DNA of 64,000 nucleotides from Deinococcus peraridilitoris DSM 19664 (GCF_000317835.1 NC_019793.1:3817840-3881839); one strand, 5' to 3'. Counted from the first letter of the stretch, positions 40,252-49,886 are shown. Made by a program: numbers and translations. The notes: a model not told the origin generated them from the letters alone.

Positions 40252-42525
40252 TCAGACTTTGAGGTTTACCACCGTCACGCCGTGTCCTCCCTCGAAAGGT
40301 TCGGCGTCGTGAAAGCTCGCCACGCGTTTGTCGGTTTTGAGGTAATCACGAATCAGGCGCCGCAAGACCCCTTGCCCTTTTCCGTGCACTACCCGCAGCG
40401 GCGTTTCTCGTAGGGCGCTGGCCTCGGCCACGGCGTCACGCAGCTCCTCGATGGCTTCCTCGACGTGCTGCCCGCGCAAATGCAATTCACGGGTGAACGC
40501 ACGGGGAGCCGTGCCCGCAAACGCCGGGACCTTGACCTTCTGCTCTTGCTTGAGACGCACGTCTCGGCGCCGGACGTTCACCTTCATCACGCCCAGCTGC
40601 ACCACCAGCTCGTCGCCGCGTACTTCAAGCACCTGCCCGGCAGAGCCGTAAGCGGGCACGTCCACCGTGGAACCGACCTTGAGCGGATCACCCTTGAATT
40701 CCTGTGGCTGGGGACGTTCCTGCTGGGAGGCTCGGCGCAATTGACGCAGTTCCTCCATCACCCGGGGACGGGCCACGTCGTCACGCGCCCGCGAGCGTAG
40801 CGTGCGCACCTGATCGAGCGCTTCGGCGTACAGCGCCTCGGCCCGCGAGTGGGCCTCCGCGAGCAGTTCGTCACGGCGCGCCTGCAGTTCGGCACGCTGC
40901 TCTTCAGCACGCCCGAGCGCCGCCTCGGTTTCACGACGCGCGCTGGTGGCCGCTTCCAGCTCGCGCCGGAGCTCCTCACGCTCGCGCTCGAGGTTTTCGA
41001 GCAGCTGTTCGAGCAGCCCACCTTCGGGCCCGAGAACGGTCTCGGCGCGCTGCAGCAGGGGCTCGGGCAATCCCATTCGCCGCGCGATGGCCAGGGCGAA
41101 CGAGCGTCCGGGCTGACCGACCTGCAGGCGGTAAGTCGGCGCCAGATTGTTCAGGTCAAATCCCATGCTGGCATTCTTGAGGCCGGGCGTTTCCAGCGCG
41201 AACAGTTTCAGTGGCGCCAGGTGAGAGGTCACCACACCCCGGGCGTCCTGGGCCAGCAGCCGCTCGAGCATGGCCTGAGCCAGCGCCGCGCCTTCGGCCG
41301 GATCGGTGCCACTGCCAAGCTCGTCGATCAGCACGAGGGTATCGCGCCCGGCGTGCATGAGCACGCGCTCGAGGTTACGCAGGTGTGCGGCAAAGGTGGA
41401 CAGGCTCGCCTCGATACTCTGCTCGTCGCCGATGTCCACCAGGATGTCGTCAATGACCGGCAGGCGCGCCCGGGCAGCTGGAACGTACATCCCGCACTGA
41501 TGCATCGCCACGGCCAGCCCGAGCGTTTTGAGCGTGGCCGTCTTGCCGCCCATGTTCGGGCCCGTGATGAGCAGGAACTGGGTATCGCCAAGCGAGAGGT
41601 CGTTCGGAACAACGTTTTCGATCAAGGGATGGCGGGCTTCGGTCAGCTGATATTCACCCCTCGGGGCCCGTTCGGGGCGGTTCAGCCGCCAGTCGCGGGC
41701 CAGCGCAGCCTTGGCGGCGATGAGGTCGAGTTCGCCCAGCAAGGTCAGCGTGATCGGCAGATGCGTCTCGGCAGCGATCAGACCGGACAATTCGAGCAGA
41801 ATCCGGCGCACCTCCGCCTCTTCTTCGAGTTGCAGTCGCGCCAGTTCGTTGTTGAGGGGTGTGATGGTCGCCGGTTCGACAAAGTAGGTCTGTCCGGTGG
41901 CCGAAGCGTCAACGACGATGCCCTGAACCTGACCGACAAAGGACGCTTTGACCGGCAGTACATATCGGTCGCGCCGGATGGTGACGAGGTGCTCTTGCAG
42001 CACGTCGGCCCAGCGGTCGAGCAGCCCGGTCAGCTTGTCGCGGATCTCGTTGCGCAGGGGACCCAACCGGCGGCGAATCTGACGGAGCTTGGGGCTCGCG
42101 TCGTCGCGCACCTGTCCGTCACGGTCAAGGCTTTCGAGCGCACGGCGGACGAGCATCACATGGTCCCCGATGTCCTGGGCAAGCTCGCGCAGGGGCCCGC
42201 GGGAGCCCGCCACCACCGAGCGGCGCAAGGTCATCGCGGCGTCAAGCGTATACGCGACTTCCAGAACTTCACTGCCGCCCAGCACCTTGCCGTCATAAGC
42301 CCGGGCGTAATGCTCGCGAATATCCGAGATGCCACCGAGCTGCACGGAAACTCCGAACAACGCGTCTTCGAGCTCGTCAAGCTCACGCGCGATCCGGACC
42401 GCATCGTCCGAGGGCACAATGGCGCCGGCGCGCTCGGCACCGTAACGGGTCGCGGTACGACGAGACAGCTCCTCGCGCACGCGCGGAAAATCCAGGGTGT
42501 CGAGGGCGTGGGATTGAAAGGGCAC
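40252..42525 (-). CDS. mutS2: Endonuclease MutS2
   Basis: 757 residues. MutS-like core with Walker [35 protein letters not shown] and [17 protein letters not shown]; a long coiled coil (about 515-600) and a C-terminal Smr nuclease domain ([23 protein letters not shown]). MutS2 lacks the mismatch-recognition domain; in Deinococcus and Thermus it acts on recombination intermediates, and on collided ribosomes in Bacillus. It starts at GTG 42525 with TAGACT 6 nt upstream. Confidence 0.95.
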   Translation of the reverse strand: MPFQSHALDTLDFPRVREELSRRTATRYGAERAGAIVPSDDAVRIARELDELEDALFGVSVQLGGISDIREHYARAYDGKVLGGSEVLEVAYTLDAAMTLRRSVVAGSRGPLRELAQDIGDHVMLVRRALESLDRDGQVRDDASPKLRQIRRRLGPLRNEIRDKLTGLLDRWADVLQEHLVTIRRDRYVLPVKASFVGQVQGIVVDASATGQTYFVEPATITPLNNELARLQLEEEAEVRRILLELSGLIAAETHLPITLTLLGELDLIAAKAALARDWRLNRPERAPRGEYQLTEARHPLIENVVPNDLSLGDTQFLLITGPNMGGKTATLKTLGLAVAMHQCGMYVPAARARLPVIDDILVDIGDEQSIEASLSTFAAHLRNLERVLMHAGRDTLVLIDELGSGTDPAEGAALAQAMLERLLAQDARGVVTSHLAPLKLFALETPGLKNASMGFDLNNLAPTYRLQVGQPGRSFALAIARRMGLPEPLLQRAETVLGPEGGLLEQLLENLEREREELRRELEAATSARRETEAALGRAEEQRAELQARRDELLAEAHSRAEALYAEALDQVRTLRSRARDDVARPRVMEELRQLRRASQQERPQPQEFKGDPLKVGSTVDVPAYGSAGQVLEVRGDELVVQLGVMKVNVRRRDVRLKQEQKVKVPAFAGTAPRAFTRELHLRGQHVEEAIEELRDAVAEASALRETPLRVVHGKGQGVLRRLIRDYLKTDKRVASFHDAEPFEGGHGVTVVNLKV

Positions 42526-42531
42526 GAATCC

Positions 42532-42537
42532 AGTCTA
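42532..42537 (-). promoter_or_regulatory. Leaderless -10 box of mutS2 (TAGACT)
   Basis: TAGACT ends 6 nt before the GTG start at 42525. Confidence 0.55.
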
Positions 42538-42648
42538 GCAACGCTCTGAAAAGCAACCGTGCAACGAATGGCTTATGCCGCCCTTCCCACCACCGTGACC
42601 GAATCGAAAATTGATTAGGGACACATGAAAATTAGGTCAACATGTCTT

Positions 42649-42654
42649 TATATT
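42649..42654 (+). promoter_or_regulatory. Leaderless -10 box of the polysaccharide deacetylase (TATATT)
   Basis: TATATT ends 7 nt before ATG 42662. The surrounding CTTTATATTGA recurs at the PIG-L gene (45948-45958). Confidence 0.55.
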
Positions 42655-42661
42655 GAACATT

Positions 42662-43957
42662 ATGCGAGCCTTCCTGCTGGTCGTCCTGCTGTGCTGCTTC
42701 GGCGTCGCCCGAGCGGAAAATTTCACCCTCGTGTATCACCATATCGGCGTTCAGAAGGGCGTTACGCTGGGCGTGACGGCAGACGAACTGGAACGGCGGA
42801 TCCATCAGCTCCTCGATGCGGGCTACCGCTTCGTGACCAGCAGCCAGACGGTGAACAACCGGCGCGGGCAAAAGACTGTCACATTGCGTTTCGACGACGG
42901 CTTCGAGGACGTTTTCCTGAATGCCTATCCGGTACTGAAAAGGCTGAACGTGCCGGGCACGGTCTACCCGATTCTCGATCTGATCGGCCATCCGGGCCAC
43001 ATGACCCACGACCAAATTGCACAGCTCGTGGCTGACGGCTGGGAAGTCGGATCGCACACCCGCTCGCACGCCTCTCTTGCCGACCTGACACCCTCCTCGC
43101 TGGCCTGGGAACTGCTCCCGGATGATTCCCACCGTTACGCCTGCATCGCCTATCCTTTCGGGCGGCATGATGCGCGTGTCCGGCGCAAGGCAACCTCGCT
43201 GTACGGCTGTGGGGGCACGGTCGCCTTCGGCGTCCGCGTCAGCGATCCGCATGCGCTGCAGGGACCGCTGATCACGCCCTGGGACGATTCGGTATTGATG
43301 CTGCGGGCGGCCGGAGGCTACGACCTGCGCTCACTGCTTCTACTCGGATCGCCGTTGGTGACGGCACTTGACCAGCGTGGCACGAACGCGCACGCACCCC
43401 GCTTCTGGCACCCTTCCGGCTTTGAAATGCTCGGCAGTGGCTTTCTGGCTTACCGTTGGGTCGGTGCAGAACGCAGCCACCAGCTCTTCGCTCGCAGCCG
43501 TCAGGTGGCCCTGAATGCGGCGTTCGTGCGGGGTGAGGGCGCATATGACGCCCTGGCCATAGCGGTCAATACCGACCCTGTCACGCTCAGCTGGGGTTGG
43601 TCCAACCGCGGGCCACTGCTCGGCGCGGCGCTGGCGCTGGGAGGCTACGGCGAGGTCTGGGCCCGCTATGACGGCAACTGGGGAGTCGGCGCCGATCTGT
43701 GCCTTGTCGATTACACCCGAATCCAGGCCGAAGTCGATTCGATTCGGGGAGGGGCCGCCGACGTTTCGTATGCGCTGCCCTGGAATACCCGCGAAGGTCG
43801 TCCCTGGCGGGTAAGTCTGGGGCACGATGCCGGCTTCTATGTCGGAAGCAGCATGCGCTTCGTCGGAAGCAGCATGCGCTTCGGAAGCTTCGAACTGTCT
43901 GCACGCGTTCATCCGACACAGCGTCGGTTCGGCATCGGCATTTCCAGCATGTGGTGA
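42662..43957 (+). CDS. Secreted polysaccharide deacetylase (NodB) with beta-rich C-terminal domain
   Basis: 431 residues. Signal peptide (LLVVLLCCFGVARA). NodB domain at about 25-175: metal/catalytic Asp pair in TLRFDDGFED and metal histidines in SHTRSHAS. From about 230 to the end the sequence alternates hydrophobic and polar residues with many Gly/Tyr/Trp (LSWGWSNRGPLLGAALALGG, GEVWARYDGNWG) and ends in SSMW, as outer-membrane barrel strands do. It may combine a deacetylase with a barrel-like anchor (inference). The start follows TATATT directly, so the transcript is probably leaderless. A 21-bp tandem repeat duplicates VGSSMRF. Confidence 0.8.
   Translation: MRAFLLVVLLCCFGVARAENFTLVYHHIGVQKGVTLGVTADELERRIHQLLDAGYRFVTSSQTVNNRRGQKTVTLRFDDGFEDVFLNAYPVLKRLNVPGTVYPILDLIGHPGHMTHDQIAQLVADGWEVGSHTRSHASLADLTPSSLAWELLPDDSHRYACIAYPFGRHDARVRRKATSLYGCGGTVAFGVRVSDPHALQGPLITPWDDSVLMLRAAGGYDLRSLLLLGSPLVTALDQRGTNAHAPRFWHPSGFEMLGSGFLAYRWVGAERSHQLFARSRQVALNAAFVRGEGAYDALAIAVNTDPVTLSWGWSNRGPLLGAALALGGYGEVWARYDGNWGVGADLCLVDYTRIQAEVDSIRGGAADVSYALPWNTREGRPWRVSLGHDAGFYVGSSMRFVGSSMRFGSFELSARVHPTQRRFGIGISSMW
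43841..43882 (+). repeat. 21-bp perfect tandem duplication in the deacetylase gene
   Basis: Two identical 21-nt units (43841-43861, 43862-43882) begin GTCGGAAGCAGC and keep the frame, repeating VGSSMRF in the C-terminal beta-rich region. Identity at the DNA level suggests recent slippage. Confidence 0.95.
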
Positions 43958-43962
43958 GGAGC

Positions 43963-44679
43963 TCAAGTCTGGGGTGTCTTGAGGGTGGCCAGTACCGTCT
44001 GCCCGCCGTACACCTGGTCACCGACGCCAACGTGAAACTCGAGGTCTTCGGAGAACAAAAAGAGGTCGACCTGCGATCCGCGCTCGATGAACGACACTTT
44101 CTGACCGGGCCGCACCGTGTCACCTACTTCGATGTAGGTGCGGATCTTGTTCACGAATTTGTCCGCGATTTCCACCATCGCGATTTTGATCCGTCCCTCG
44201 ATGAAGACCGTCTGGCGTTCGTTTTCCAGCGCATAACGCTTGGCGAAGAGGTCGACTGCCCGGCGCAGCCAGGTCAGCTGTACGTACTCCCACAAATCGA
44301 CCATGGGCAGGTTTGCCTTGGCACCGGTGTGATAAATACCACTGATCTGCCCGGCGATCGGGGCGTAATTGAAGTGCACGTCAAGCGGGCTCATGTAAAT
44401 GCCGATCAGCCAGCCCCGCCCCGGGGTGCTGGCTGCCGGCCACTCGGCGTGCGTGATCTCCTCTACCCGGATCACCTGCCCCAGCTTCTCGGAATGAATT
44501 ACGCCGTCCTCAATGCGGCGCAGATACACGACCTGACCATCGCAGGGGCTGATGATGTTGGCCTCGTCCTGAGGCGTGATCCGAACCGGGTCCCGGTAAA
44601 ACCAGACCCGCTGCAAAAACCACACCACCGCGCCCCACACGAGGGCGAGTGGCAGCAATACCCGGAAAACTTTACGCAT
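43963..44679 (-). CDS. psd: Phosphatidylserine decarboxylase
   Basis: 238 residues. The short proenzyme is cleaved at a Gly-Ser in ERGSQVDLFL to form the pyruvoyl group, making phosphatidylethanolamine. Other family motifs: SPCDGQVVYLRR, MSPLDVHFNYAPIAG (His/Asp active-site region) and VEIADKFVNKI. One N-terminal hydrophobic segment (LLPLALVWGAVVWFL) anchors it. TAGACT lies 6 nt before ATG 44679. Convergent with the deacetylase, 5 nt apart. Confidence 0.93.
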   Translation of the reverse strand: MRKVFRVLLPLALVWGAVVWFLQRVWFYRDPVRITPQDEANIISPCDGQVVYLRRIEDGVIHSEKLGQVIRVEEITHAEWPAASTPGRGWLIGIYMSPLDVHFNYAPIAGQISGIYHTGAKANLPMVDLWEYVQLTWLRRAVDLFAKRYALENERQTVFIEGRIKIAMVEIADKFVNKIRTYIEVGDTVRPGQKVSFIERGSQVDLFLFSEDLEFHVGVGDQVYGGQTVLATLKTPQT

Positions 44680-44685
44680 ACAGGC

Positions 44686-44691
44686 AGTCTA
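44686..44691 (-). promoter_or_regulatory. Leaderless -10 box of psd (TAGACT)
   Basis: TAGACT ends 6 nt before ATG 44679. Confidence 0.55.
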
Positions 44692-44746
44692 GCGAAACAC
44701 TGATGCACTTCGTGACGGTGTGCCCAATGCTCGCGGCGAGGGGACC

Positions 44747-45796
44747 TCAGCCTTCGACGGCCACCTCGCCAAAGAGCGGCGAGCCGGGCGAGCGATCCAG
44801 CACCGGCGGCCGACCGTGATGCTCCCGCCAGCCCTTGAGGGCCATGTAAGGCAGCTTTGGCGCGTAATACAGCGCCAGACCGGCCGCACCGCGCCACTTG
44901 GCCGGGCGCGTGTCCAGGGTCGTCGACGGTCCGAACGTACCGGTGCGGTAAGCCCCGTCCAGACAACGCCAGACCGTCTCGAAGCCTTCCTGCTCGGCGA
45001 GCTCCGCCAGCCGCTCGGCCTCGGTCTCCTCGAGCCATTTCAGGTCGAAGCCGGTCAGATCGGCCAGTTCGAGGGCCAGTTCGCGCAACTCAGGGGTCAG
45101 CCCCTCACGGGGAAAACGCCTGCGCAGGGCGTTGTAGGTGGCGCTGTCAAACGGCAATTCCCGGCGCAACGCCGCCAGCCGCCACGCTGCGTCGACGATG
45201 GCGTGCAGGCGCTCGGGATTCCATATCGGGTCCAGTGCGCGCAGTTCGATGGTCCCCAGGCGACGGGTGATGATCAGGTCCTGAAAGCGGTGCAGGGGGT
45301 CCCGCTGTAACGGCCCCAGCGCGAACGACGCCTGCAGGCGGTAGCTGTGCCCGAAGCGCTCCCGACCACGCCAGGGCGAGGAGGCACTCGCCAGCGTCAG
45401 CACCGGCAGAAAGCGCGCGATGTTCGTGTAGGCCCGCTGCAGCTGCCCGGCCTCGACGCCCAGGTGCAGGTGCAGACCAGCCGTGTTGTACGGATTCTCG
45501 TCGGGCAGCATGCCCACGGGCACCAGGAGGCCCGTGCGCGCCACTGCGGCCAGTTCAGCCCGCCGCGCCATCGTTTCGGCCAGCAAGGCAGCCGGAGAGC
45601 CGTGTACGTCCGTGGCAAACTCCACCGTACTCATCAGATTCGGCAGACGACGGGTGAAGTTGGAAGCCGTTTTGCTGAAATTCCGCCGGGGGTCGCGCCA
45701 CAGCAGCACCGCCAAGTCCAGCAGGCTGGCCGTCGAGGGCCGACCCTGGTACAGGACGAAGACTTCCTCTTCGAGCCCGAGCGTCGGAAGATTCAC
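44747..45796 (-). CDS. Carboxylate-amine ligase / glutamate-cysteine-ligase type 2 family
   Basis: 349 residues. The family start TLGLEEEVFVL carries the metal-binding glutamates; later motifs include STVEFATDVHG, NTAGLHLHLGVE and GTIELRALDPIWN. GCS2 proteins (YbdK, EgtA) join glutamate or another acid to an amine using ATP. No gshB partner is nearby and Deinococcus uses bacillithiol, so a classical glutathione role is doubtful. It starts at GTG 45796 with TACACT 5 nt upstream. Confidence 0.87.
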   Translation of the reverse strand: MNLPTLGLEEEVFVLYQGRPSTASLLDLAVLLWRDPRRNFSKTASNFTRRLPNLMSTVEFATDVHGSPAALLAETMARRAELAAVARTGLLVPVGMLPDENPYNTAGLHLHLGVEAGQLQRAYTNIARFLPVLTLASASSPWRGRERFGHSYRLQASFALGPLQRDPLHRFQDLIITRRLGTIELRALDPIWNPERLHAIVDAAWRLAALRRELPFDSATYNALRRRFPREGLTPELRELALELADLTGFDLKWLEETEAERLAELAEQEGFETVWRCLDGAYRTGTFGPSTTLDTRPAKWRGAAGLALYYAPKLPYMALKGWREHHGRPPVLDRSPGSPLFGEVAVEG

Positions 45797-45801
45797 GCCT
45801 C

Positions 45802-45807
45802 AGTGTA
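45802..45807 (-). promoter_or_regulatory. Leaderless -10 box of the GCS2-family gene (TACACT)
   Basis: TACACT ends 5 nt before the GTG start at 45796. Confidence 0.5.
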
Positions 45808-45950
45808 GCGAGAAAGCTAAAGGTAAAGTGAAAATCATCGGCGCTCCCGCCTCGGCGCGGGCTCGGGGCAAGGACAGCACCCTTCTTGCGACGTGACAGC
45901 GCAGACGGGGGCGCAGCGTGAGTTTCCACTGCCCGACCCGCTGAATGCTT

Positions 45951-45956
45951 TATATT
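45951..45956 (+). promoter_or_regulatory. -10 box of the PIG-L deacetylase gene (TATATT)
   Basis: TATATT ends 8 nt before the TTG start at 45965, in the same CTTTATATTGA context as at 42647-42657. Confidence 0.5.
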
Positions 45957-45964
45957 GACCTGTC

Positions 45965-46951
45965 TTGTCTCGCTTCTCTCCCCTCCGACCCGGACGCCCG
46001 CCACGTCGCTGGAGCCGCGCCCATACAGTATCCCTCACAGGCCTTCTCGCGACGCTGACCGCGGCGGGCATCAACGGCTGGAGCTGGCTGCCCACCGGCT
46101 GGGCCGTGGTGTCAGGCGTAGAGCGCAGTGGTGGACAACTGGCCCACGCCGCCCCGGTCACCGGTCGGGTTTTGTTCGTGTCCCCGCATCCAGACGACGA
46201 AACGCTCACGGCAGCCGGCCTGCTCTATCAGGTCCAGAAGAGCGGCGGCCAGGCCTTTGTGGTCTTTTTGACCAATGGAGACGGCTTCCCGTGGGACGTC
46301 CGGACCCAGACCTTCAGGCCGACCCTGAATGCCGGGGATTACCTCAGGCAGGGTCGGCTGCGCATGAACGAAGCCCTCGACGCTACCCGGAAACTTGGCA
46401 TTCCCAAAGAGCAGGTGCTGTTTCTTGGCTTTCCGGATCGCGGCCTCACCCGGGTGTACACCCAGAACTACCTCATTCCGTACCGCAGCCCGTATACCCG
46501 CGCCGACCGTGCGCCTTACGACGGCCTTTTTCAGCCGAAAGTGCCTTATACGGGCAAGGCACTCGAGGAAGTGATGGGGCGGGTCTTTGACAAGGTCCAG
46601 CCGGACGTGGTGCTCGCACCCAGCGTGCTCGACACCCATCCCGACCACCGCTCGTCGAGCTACGTGGCGACGAGGCTCGCCAGTGAGCGCGGCGTGCGGT
46701 TGTACTACTACATCGTTCACGGCGGTGTGGAGTGGCCTCTGCCCAAGGGTTACCATCCAAAGCTGCCGCTCTCCCCTCCTCGTCTGGAACAGCAGGGCGT
46801 GAGATGGCAGCGCTACAACCTGACCGACGAACAGCAGGCAGTCAAGGTCGACGCCATTCGCAGCTACCGCTCTCAACTGCGCCTGCTGTCGCGTTTCATG
46901 TGGGCCTTCGCGCGCGAAAACGAACTGTTGCTGCCGACCCCAGCCGAATGA
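45965..46951 (+). CDS. PIG-L family N-acetylglucosaminyl deacetylase
   Basis: 328 residues. An N-terminal membrane segment (about 19-40, SLTGLLATLTAAGINGW) precedes a LmbE/PIG-L domain with the zinc motif SPHPDDETLTAAG (His-Pro-Asp-Asp-Glu) and the distal HPDHRSS. Members hydrolyse N-acetyl groups on GlcNAc conjugates, including the bacillithiol precursor (BshB); the membrane anchor argues for an envelope or exported substrate. TTG 45965 is favoured by the adjacent -10. Its stop overlaps the next start (ATGA). Confidence 0.85.
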   Translation: MSRFSPLRPGRPPRRWSRAHTVSLTGLLATLTAAGINGWSWLPTGWAVVSGVERSGGQLAHAAPVTGRVLFVSPHPDDETLTAAGLLYQVQKSGGQAFVVFLTNGDGFPWDVRTQTFRPTLNAGDYLRQGRLRMNEALDATRKLGIPKEQVLFLGFPDRGLTRVYTQNYLIPYRSPYTRADRAPYDGLFQPKVPYTGKALEEVMGRVFDKVQPDVVLAPSVLDTHPDHRSSSYVATRLASERGVRLYYYIVHGGVEWPLPKGYHPKLPLSPPRLEQQGVRWQRYNLTDEQQAVKVDAIRSYRSQLRLLSRFMWAFARENELLLPTPAE

Positions 46952-47658
46952 GCAGCATCCGGCCAGACACAACCCGTCGCAGCGTACCCGACGAGGACTT
47001 CGCGGTGATCGAAACGTCAGACGGCAGCTCGACCGCCTTCAGTACCCGTTTTTCGCAGGCATACAGTTCCCGCCACGGAGCCCGCTCACAAGCCGAGACC
47101 GTCTTCGTGCGCGGCACGGCGACCGATCAGCATCCCTCACCCAGGGTGCTGGAGGTGGGATTCGGGCTGGGTCACAACTTCCGCGCAACCCTGGGGTTAC
47201 GGCGGCCCGACGCTCCGCTCGAGTATCTCGCCTTCGAGCTTTTTCCTGTACCGAGCGAAATACTTGGGGCCATCACGGACAATCAGGACCCGCTCTGGAA
47301 GGACACGGTACAGGCGTGGAGCGCGTTTGGAACCGAAAGCGCCCGAGCGGTCAGCCTGCATGTCTCCTCCCACGGGCGCACGCTGACAGTCCGGCACGAA
47401 GACGTTTCCCAAACGGCGCTGCCCGTAAACTGGGCCAGCGCCATCTACCTGGACGGATTTTCACCTCGCGTTAACCCGGAGCTCTGGACGCCGGAATTCT
47501 GCGTTCAGCTGGCTCTGGCGCTCGCTTCGGGGGGACGCCTGGCGACCTACAGTGCGGCGGGGCACGTCCGGCGGGCCCTGGTCGCCGCAGGGCTCGAGGT
47601 GGAAAAGCGTAGCGGCCTGACGGGCAAGCGTGAGTTTCTGGTGGCGCGCAAGCCGTGA
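46948..47658 (+). CDS. tRNA mnm5s2U34 methyltransferase (MnmC methyltransferase domain as separate protein)
   Basis: 236 residues. A SAM-dependent methyltransferase of the MnmC N-terminal/DUF752 type: DFAVIETSDGS, then STRFSQAYSSRHGARSQAETVFV (start of the MnmC signature), the SAM loop VLEVGFGLGHN and IYLDGFSPRVNPELWTPEFC. It should methylate nm5U34 of tRNAs. ATG 46948 overlaps the previous stop, and its own stop overlaps the FAD-protein start (GTGA), giving three coupled genes. Confidence 0.85.
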   Translation: MSSIRPDTTRRSVPDEDFAVIETSDGSSTAFSTRFSQAYSSRHGARSQAETVFVRGTATDQHPSPRVLEVGFGLGHNFRATLGLRRPDAPLEYLAFELFPVPSEILGAITDNQDPLWKDTVQAWSAFGTESARAVSLHVSSHGRTLTVRHEDVSQTALPVNWASAIYLDGFSPRVNPELWTPEFCVQLALALASGGRLATYSAAGHVRRALVAAGLEVEKRSGLTGKREFLVARKP

Positions 47659-48635
47659 CTCACGTCATCGTGGTGGGCGGAGGCGTGGCAGGCAGCGCCG
47701 TGGCGTACTTCGCGTCGTTGTCGGGAGCACAGGTCACGCTCGTCGACGCTGGGGAAGGCACGGCGTCGGCTGTGCCGTCTGCTCTGATCAACCCGGTACG
47801 TGGGCAGAACGGCCGCGTGGAGTCACGGGCCCCCGAAGGACTCGCCCTCACGTGGTCACTCATCGAGCACTTGCAGCGTCATGGCCACCTCATTCCGCAC
47901 GGTCGGCGTGGGGTGTGGCGCCCCGTGCCGGACGCGCAGACCCGGAGGCGCTGGCAACAGCATTTTCCGGCAGGGCTCGCGCACATCTGGCGCCCGCCGA
48001 CTGAGATTCCCGGACTGGCGCCCGGCTGGGAAGCGGTGCTGGAGCTGCCCGGCGCAGGCTGGATCGACGGTCCCGCCTTCGTGCGTGCCCTGCGCTCGGC
48101 GAGCAGGGCGGTGGTGCTTCGGGAGTGGGCGCTGCGTCTCTCACAGCATGAGGTCACGCTGCAAAACGGCCAGGTGCTGCACGCCGACCGCGTGGTGTGG
48201 TGCGGCGGCTCCATCGGCGTGTCCCGGCAAGGCTGGCCCGCTCAACACCGCGCGGGCTCGCTGCTGCTGCTGACAGAGGCCCCCACCGAGCTGCCCCTCA
48301 GCTTTGGCGCCTATGTGGCCCCGGCCACGCAGGGCGGAGTGTTGGGCGCGACCTTCGAGGCGCCTCAGCCGACCTATGATCCGCAGCCTCCTCCGAAAAC
48401 CTCGCGTGACTGGCTCGACGAACGCGCCCGGCGCCTTCTTGGGTGGGTTCCCGGTCCAGCGCGCGGTATCTGGACCGGGAGCCGCCTGTCGACCCGCACC
48501 GTCGGCCCACAGCCTGATGGAACCTGGGCGCTGACCGGGCTCGGCTCAAAAGGCTTTTTGCTGGGGCCTCTGCTGGCCCGCGACCTGACGTGTCAGGCGG
48601 CCTTCTGGCCGGACGGGCGCGGCCCTTTACCTTGA
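47655..48635 (+). CDS. FAD-dependent oxidoreductase (MnmC oxidase domain as separate protein)
   Basis: 326 residues from GTG 47655. DAO-type FAD fold: [19 protein letters not shown] dinucleotide loop, [13 protein letters not shown] and a C-terminal [17 protein letters not shown] motif typical of the MnmC oxidase half. In E. coli one protein carries both halves; here oxidase and methyltransferase are adjacent coupled genes. It would convert cmnm5U34 to nm5U34. The assignment rests partly on adjacency. Confidence 0.8.
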   Translation: MTHVIVVGGGVAGSAVAYFASLSGAQVTLVDAGEGTASAVPSALINPVRGQNGRVESRAPEGLALTWSLIEHLQRHGHLIPHGRRGVWRPVPDAQTRRRWQQHFPAGLAHIWRPPTEIPGLAPGWEAVLELPGAGWIDGPAFVRALRSASRAVVLREWALRLSQHEVTLQNGQVLHADRVVWCGGSIGVSRQGWPAQHRAGSLLLLTEAPTELPLSFGAYVAPATQGGVLGATFEAPQPTYDPQPPPKTSRDWLDERARRLLGWVPGPARGIWTGSRLSTRTVGPQPDGTWALTGLGSKGFLLGPLLARDLTCQAAFWPDGRGPLP

Positions 48636-48761
48636 AGGGCCGCGCGACGGCGCAGGACGCCGGCGCTGGGACCGAGCGGGGGTCGGTGCAAACGTTCATC
48701 AGGCAGGAAGGGCGGCGTGTCACCGCCTGGGAGACAACTTGTCCGGACCACCCCCCCCTCA

Positions 48762-48767
48762 TACACT
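48762..48767 (+). promoter_or_regulatory. -10 box of the homoisocitrate dehydrogenase gene (TACACT)
   Basis: TACACT ends 8 nt before ATG 48776. Confidence 0.5.
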
Positions 48768-48775
48768 TGACTGAT

Positions 48776-49777
48776 ATGGCGAAACACACCATCTGTTTGA
48801 TCGAAGGCGACGGCATCGGGCATGAAGTCATCCCCGCCGCCCGTCGTGTGCTCGAGGCCATGGGCCTCGACCTGGAATTCACCGAGGCGCAGGCGGGCTA
48901 CGAGCATTTTCTGGAAACGGGCACCAGCGTTCCCGACCGGACCCTCGAAACGGTGATGGCCGCCGACGCTACCCTGTTCGGTGCGGCGACCAGCCCCAGC
49001 CACAAGGTGCCGGGATTCTTCGGGGCGATCCGCTTCATGCGGCGCAAGCTGGACCTGTTCGCCAACGTGCGTCCCGCCCGCTCGCACCCGGTGCCCGGCA
49101 GCTTCGAGCACGTCGACCTGGTGCTGGTCCGTGAAAACACCGAAGGGCTGTATGTCGAGCAGGAACGGCGCTATGGCGACACGGCTATTGCCGACGCGGT
49201 GATTACCAGGGGGGCCTCGCAGCGCATCGGCGAATACGCGCTCAACCTCGCCCGCCGACGCCGCAACAAGCTGGCGGTCGTGCACAAGGCCAACGTGCTG
49301 CCGGTCACTCAGGGACTGTTTCTGAGTACCATCATGGAGGAGGCGAAGCGCAATTACGGCGACGTGCAGGCGTACGATGTCATCGTGGACGCCTGCGCCA
49401 TGCACCTCGTGCGCCACCCGCAGAGTTTCGACGTGATCGTGGCGACCAACCTGTTCGGTGACATCCTGTCGGACTTGACCGCCGGTCTGACCGGTGGTCT
49501 GGGCATTGCGCCCAGCGGCAACATCGGCCTGGAGCACGCGGTCTTCGAGAGCGTCCACGGCTCGGCTCCCGACATTGCCGGACAGGGCGTGTCCAACCCC
49601 ACGGCCACCGTACTGTCGGCAGCAATGCTGCTCGACCATCTGGGCGAAGCCGAAGCTGCTCGCAAACTCGAGACGGCCGTGGACACAGTGCTTCAGGAAG
49701 GCCCACGCACGCGTGATCTTGGCGGCTCGGCCAGCACCGCGCAATTTACTGACGCGCTGATCGCCCGGGTCAAATAA
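48776..49777 (+). CDS. hicd: Homoisocitrate dehydrogenase
   Basis: 333 residues, beta-decarboxylating dehydrogenase family. [12 protein letters not shown] start; [20 protein letters not shown] and [18 protein letters not shown] substrate region; [48 protein letters not shown] coenzyme motif. The [16 protein letters not shown] block closely matches Thermus homoisocitrate dehydrogenase, so I assign lysine synthesis by the alpha-aminoadipate pathway rather than leucine or the TCA cycle. ATG 48776 is the family start; the longer frame overlaps the previous gene. Confidence 0.9.
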   Translation: MAKHTICLIEGDGIGHEVIPAARRVLEAMGLDLEFTEAQAGYEHFLETGTSVPDRTLETVMAADATLFGAATSPSHKVPGFFGAIRFMRRKLDLFANVRPARSHPVPGSFEHVDLVLVRENTEGLYVEQERRYGDTAIADAVITRGASQRIGEYALNLARRRRNKLAVVHKANVLPVTQGLFLSTIMEEAKRNYGDVQAYDVIVDACAMHLVRHPQSFDVIVATNLFGDILSDLTAGLTGGLGIAPSGNIGLEHAVFESVHGSAPDIAGQGVSNPTATVLSAAMLLDHLGEAEAARKLETAVDTVLQEGPRTRDLGGSASTAQFTDALIARVK

Positions 49778-49823
49778 GCGCATGAGAATTAAATTGTGAA
49801 GTAAAAATATCAAGCTCATTTCA

Positions 49824-49855
49824 CGGGACGTGTTTGGCACGTCCCGCGAAATTTT
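49824..49855 (+). terminator. Rho-independent terminator of hicd
   Basis: A 9-bp stem CGGGACGTG / CACGTCCCG with loop TTTGG is followed by CGAAATTTT. Confidence 0.78.
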
Positions 49856-49858
49856 CCA

Positions 49859-49886
49859 TTGGCATTTGATGAAAAGATGCTAAAAT
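49859..49886 (+). promoter_or_regulatory. pilMNOPQ promoter
   Basis: -35 TTGGCA (49859-49864), 16-nt spacer, -10 TAAAAT (49881-49886), in an A/T-rich gap. Transcription would begin about 15 nt before ATG 49910, leaving room for the GGAGGAG site at about 49900. Confidence 0.6.

Noticed and set aside
40849..42549. 566-residue plus-strand frame opposite mutS2
   Set aside because: MutS2 on the minus strand has Walker and Smr motifs; the plus frame has none.
48593..49840. 415-residue minus-strand frame opposite homoisocitrate dehydrogenase
   Set aside because: Antisense shadow of a well-supported enzyme gene.
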